From: Corynebacterium propinquum DSM 44285
GTDB lineage: Bacteria; Actinomycetota; Actinomycetes; Mycobacteriales; Mycobacteriaceae
Assembly: GCF_000375525.1 (NCBI RefSeq)
Contig: NZ_AQXC01000007.1
Span: 1-64,000 of the forward strand
Direction of reading: 5' to 3'
DNA: 64,000 nucleotides
Of this stretch, positions 62,252-64,000 are shown piece after piece. A program made the position numbers and the translations under genes. The stretch's first letter is position 1. Every line of letters starts with the position of its first letter. Under the pieces are notes generated by a model. It ran no database searches, was not told where the DNA came from, and was given only the letters and a program-made list of their open reading frames with translations.

Positions 62252-63106
62252 CTAGCCGCGCCACCAGTCGTCGGCAAGCGTGGCTGGTAAATGCCGCTTG
62301 TGCTGGCCTGCGTCCCACAACTGTTCGATCCGTGCAGCAGCTTCGGTGCTGACCTCGCGGCCCTCCAGATAATCGTCGATCTCGGAATACCGCAGACCCA
62401 GCGCTTCTTCGTCGGGAAGGCCCGGGCGGTCGTCCTCCAGATCCGCCGTCGGAACCTTCTGCCAGGTCGCTTCTGGGGCGCCGAGGTGTTGCAGAAGTGC
62501 CGCCCCCTGACGTTTATTCAGCCCAGCCAGCGGCAGAATATCCGCGGCACCATCGCCAAATTTGGTGAAAAACCCGGTGACGTTTTCCGCGGCGTGATCA
62601 GTGCCAATCACCAATAAACCGCGCGCGCCAGCGACGGCGTACTGCGCGATCATGCGTTGACGAGCTTTCACGTTGCCGCGGTTGAAATCGCTCAAACTAG
62701 GCTCACCAACTGCCGCCGCGGCTGCCTGGTCTAAGGCAGTGGTGGCGGGAGCAATATCGATGCTGGCGGTGTGATCAGCCTGGATGAATTCCAGCGCCAG
62801 CTGGGCATCGGCATCGTCATGCTGGTGGCCGTGCGGCAGGCGCAGCGCCCAAAATTCCGCGCTGTGGCCTTTTGTGCGGTGGCCTTCGGTCCGCATTTTT
62901 TCTACCGCCAACTGCGCCAAGCGCCCTGCCAGAGTGGAATCCTGCCCGCCGGAAATGCCGAGCGCGAAACCGTGCGCGCCGGTGGTTTGCAGGTATTCGA
63001 CGAGGAAGCCAACGCGCCGGGAAATTTCTTCTTCTGGATCGATTAAGGGCTTCACACCCAGGGCTTTTATGATTGATTCTTGCTTATTGCTGGGGTTTTT
63101 CGGCAT
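62252..63106 (-). CDS. nadE: NH3-dependent NAD synthetase
   Basis: 284-residue enzyme that amidates nicotinic acid adenine dinucleotide to NAD. The PP-loop [14 protein letters not shown] is at about 50-63. The substrate loops [16 protein letters not shown] (about 93-108), [12 protein letters not shown] (about 145-156) and [18 protein letters not shown] (about 170-187) are typical of the single-domain E. coli/Bacillus type. No amidase domain is present, so it uses ammonia. The sequence ends DDWWRG. It is divergent from the MFS transporter. Confidence 0.95.
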   Translation of the reverse strand: MPKNPSNKQESIIKALGVKPLIDPEEEISRRVGFLVEYLQTTGAHGFALGISGGQDSTLAGRLAQLAVEKMRTEGHRTKGHSAEFWALRLPHGHQHDDADAQLALEFIQADHTASIDIAPATTALDQAAAAAVGEPSLSDFNRGNVKARQRMIAQYAVAGARGLLVIGTDHAAENVTGFFTKFGDGAADILPLAGLNKRQGAALLQHLGAPEATWQKVPTADLEDDRPGLPDEEALGLRYSEIDDYLEGREVSTEAAARIEQLWDAGQHKRHLPATLADDWWRG

Positions 63107-63141
63107 GGTTTTAGCCTAGTCGCCTGACACAATGTGTGTTT

Positions 63142-64000
63142 GTGAAAATGACCGAGAATAACCAGACTAGTGCGCGCGATATTTCCGGCGCGCAGACTGC
63201 CGAGACCCGCCGCTACGTAAAAATGGTCGCTGCATTCGCGGCCATCGGTGGCCTGCTCTTTGGCTATGACACCGGCGTGATGTCTGGAGCACTGCTGTAT
63301 ATCAGCCCGGAATTTGGCATGTCTGCCGCCGAAGAGGGCCGCGTAACGGCCATGCTGTTGGTCGGAGCTGCCATCGGTGCGTTGCTCGGCGGGCGTGTGG
63401 CGGACTGGTGGGGCAGGCGCATGACGCTGATCATCAACGGCGTGATCTTTTGTGCTGGGTCCATCTGGTGCGCGATGGCCGGTTCAGTTAATGAATTAGC
63501 GACCGCCCGCACATTCTTGGGGGTCGCGGTTGGCGCGGTCTCCATCGTGGTGCCGATGTATATCGCAGAAAAAGTTCCCGCTGCGGTGCGCGGGCGCATG
63601 GTCTCGCTGAATACGCTGATGATCGTCGTCGGCCAGCTGCTGGCCTATTTGGTCAACTCCGCATTGGCGCCGACGGGCAATTGGCACTTGATGTTGGGCA
63701 TGGCCGCGATTCCGGGTGCCATGCTCACCGCTGGCATGATCTTTTTGTCGGATACCCCAGTCTGGTTGGCGCGCCGGGGCCGTACCGAACAAGCCCGCGC
63801 GGTAGCTGCCCGTGCGGGCATGTCGCTGGAAGAGCTGTCCATCGTCGTCGAAGCCGAGCAACACGATGCAGGCACAGGTGGCGTGCCGGAAAGCGCGGCT
63901 GCCGGACACGCGAAGACGTCCGAGGAATTCCAAGCATTCAAGAAGCTGCGGTGGGTGCGCGTGACCATTTTATTGGCGATGCTCATCGGTGTGACGCAGC
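63142..64000 (+). CDS. MFS sugar porter, 5' part (runs off the window)
   Basis: The gene starts with GTG 63142 and is open to the end of the window, giving about 286 residues. The sugar-porter family is indicated by AAIGGLLFGYDTGVMSGALL (TM1, about 34-53), GGRVADWWGRRM (about 85-96), ARTFLGVAVGAVSIVVPMYI and EKVPAAVRGRMVSLNTLMIV (the PESPR-like region reads DTPVWLARRG). The family imports sugars or polyols such as myo-inositol by proton symport. The start is chosen by CACAAT (63128-63133) eight bases upstream, a leaderless pattern; ATG 63148 is the alternative. It is divergent from nadE. Confidence 0.88.
   Translation, partial: MKMTENNQTSARDISGAQTAETRRYVKMVAAFAAIGGLLFGYDTGVMSGALLYISPEFGMSAAEEGRVTAMLLVGAAIGALLGGRVADWWGRRMTLIINGVIFCAGSIWCAMAGSVNELATARTFLGVAVGAVSIVVPMYIAEKVPAAVRGRMVSLNTLMIVVGQLLAYLVNSALAPTGNWHLMLGMAAIPGAMLTAGMIFLSDTPVWLARRGRTEQARAVAARAGMSLEELSIVVEAEQHDAGTGGVPESAAAGHAKTSEEFQAFKKLRWVRVTILLAMLIGVTQ

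Overview
The window looks like a chromosomal segment of a Corynebacterium species: moderately GC-rich, with a mycothiol synthase gene (mshD), a RamA-type acetate regulator, corynebacterial gene order (two-component system, HIT protein, pur genes, pstSCAB-phoU, CoA transferase, cysEK, ramA) and many start codons placed 6-9 bases after a -10 hexamer with no ribosome binding site. From memory, the order of the core genes matches the C. glutamicum stretch from phoRS to ramA and, more loosely, the M. tuberculosis region from phoPR through purD, purC, purL, purF and purM to mshD. No alignment could be run.

Layout. 1-7.0 kb is accessory: an intact IS30-family element with perfect 22-base inverted repeats, then a 1608-residue secreted Rib/YPDG-repeat surface protein. 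Its leader carries an A9G11 homopolymer run and its coding repeats include a perfect 158-base direct duplication. 7.2-9.1 kb encodes a DrrAB-type ABC exporter. 9.3-11.7 kb is a PhoP/PhoR-like two-component system (PhoR/PhoS in C. glutamicum usage). 11.7-27.1 kb holds eight purine genes in three blocks (purD-purB-purC, purS-purQ-purL, purF-purM), with an oligopeptidase, a GT87-like membrane protein, a PAQR protein and a sterol-carrier-like protein between them. 27.3-33.7 kb is a run of conserved actinobacterial genes (DUF3073, YgfZ, PabC-like, nitrobindin-fold protein, diacylglycerol kinase, LmeA-like, MshD). 33.8-38.5 kb is the phosphate uptake operon pstSCAB with convergent phoU. 38.6-41.6 kb has dusB and an acetyl-CoA hydrolase/CoA transferase. 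41.7-46.7 kb has tRNA-Lys, an SRPBCC gene remnant and a copper module (copA, copZ, csoR) around a divergent secreted DUF4185 protein. 46.8-48.7 kb has four tRNA genes, two of them identical tRNA-Asp copies flanking a short-chain dehydrogenase, then a small acetyltransferase. 48.9-52.9 kb has cysE-cysK, ramA and murA. 53-57.8 kb is a probable four-gene operon (ABC ATPase, FtsX-type permease, MauE/DoxX protein, DsbA-like protein). 58-64 kb has tRNA-Ala, a small membrane protein, a cytochrome P450, two membrane proteins, a fructosamine-kinase-like protein, nadE and the start of a sugar transporter.

How it fits together. The two-component system probably drives pstSCAB, whose upstream region carries TGTGA direct repeats. 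RamA probably controls itself and the CoA transferase gene, since short G/C-run motifs lie at both. A TAGAC-N6-GTCTT site upstream of cysK fits the McbR sulfur repressor. A TATACCCC-CAT-GGGGTATA palindrome between copZ and the DUF4185 gene fits CsoR. The most unusual signals are (1) a dispersed 10-mer, CGTCGGCAAG or its complement, found 21 times by eye where well under one is expected, and absent from the accessory first 7.9 kb; and (2) the homopolymer run in the leader of the giant surface protein, which suggests phase variation.
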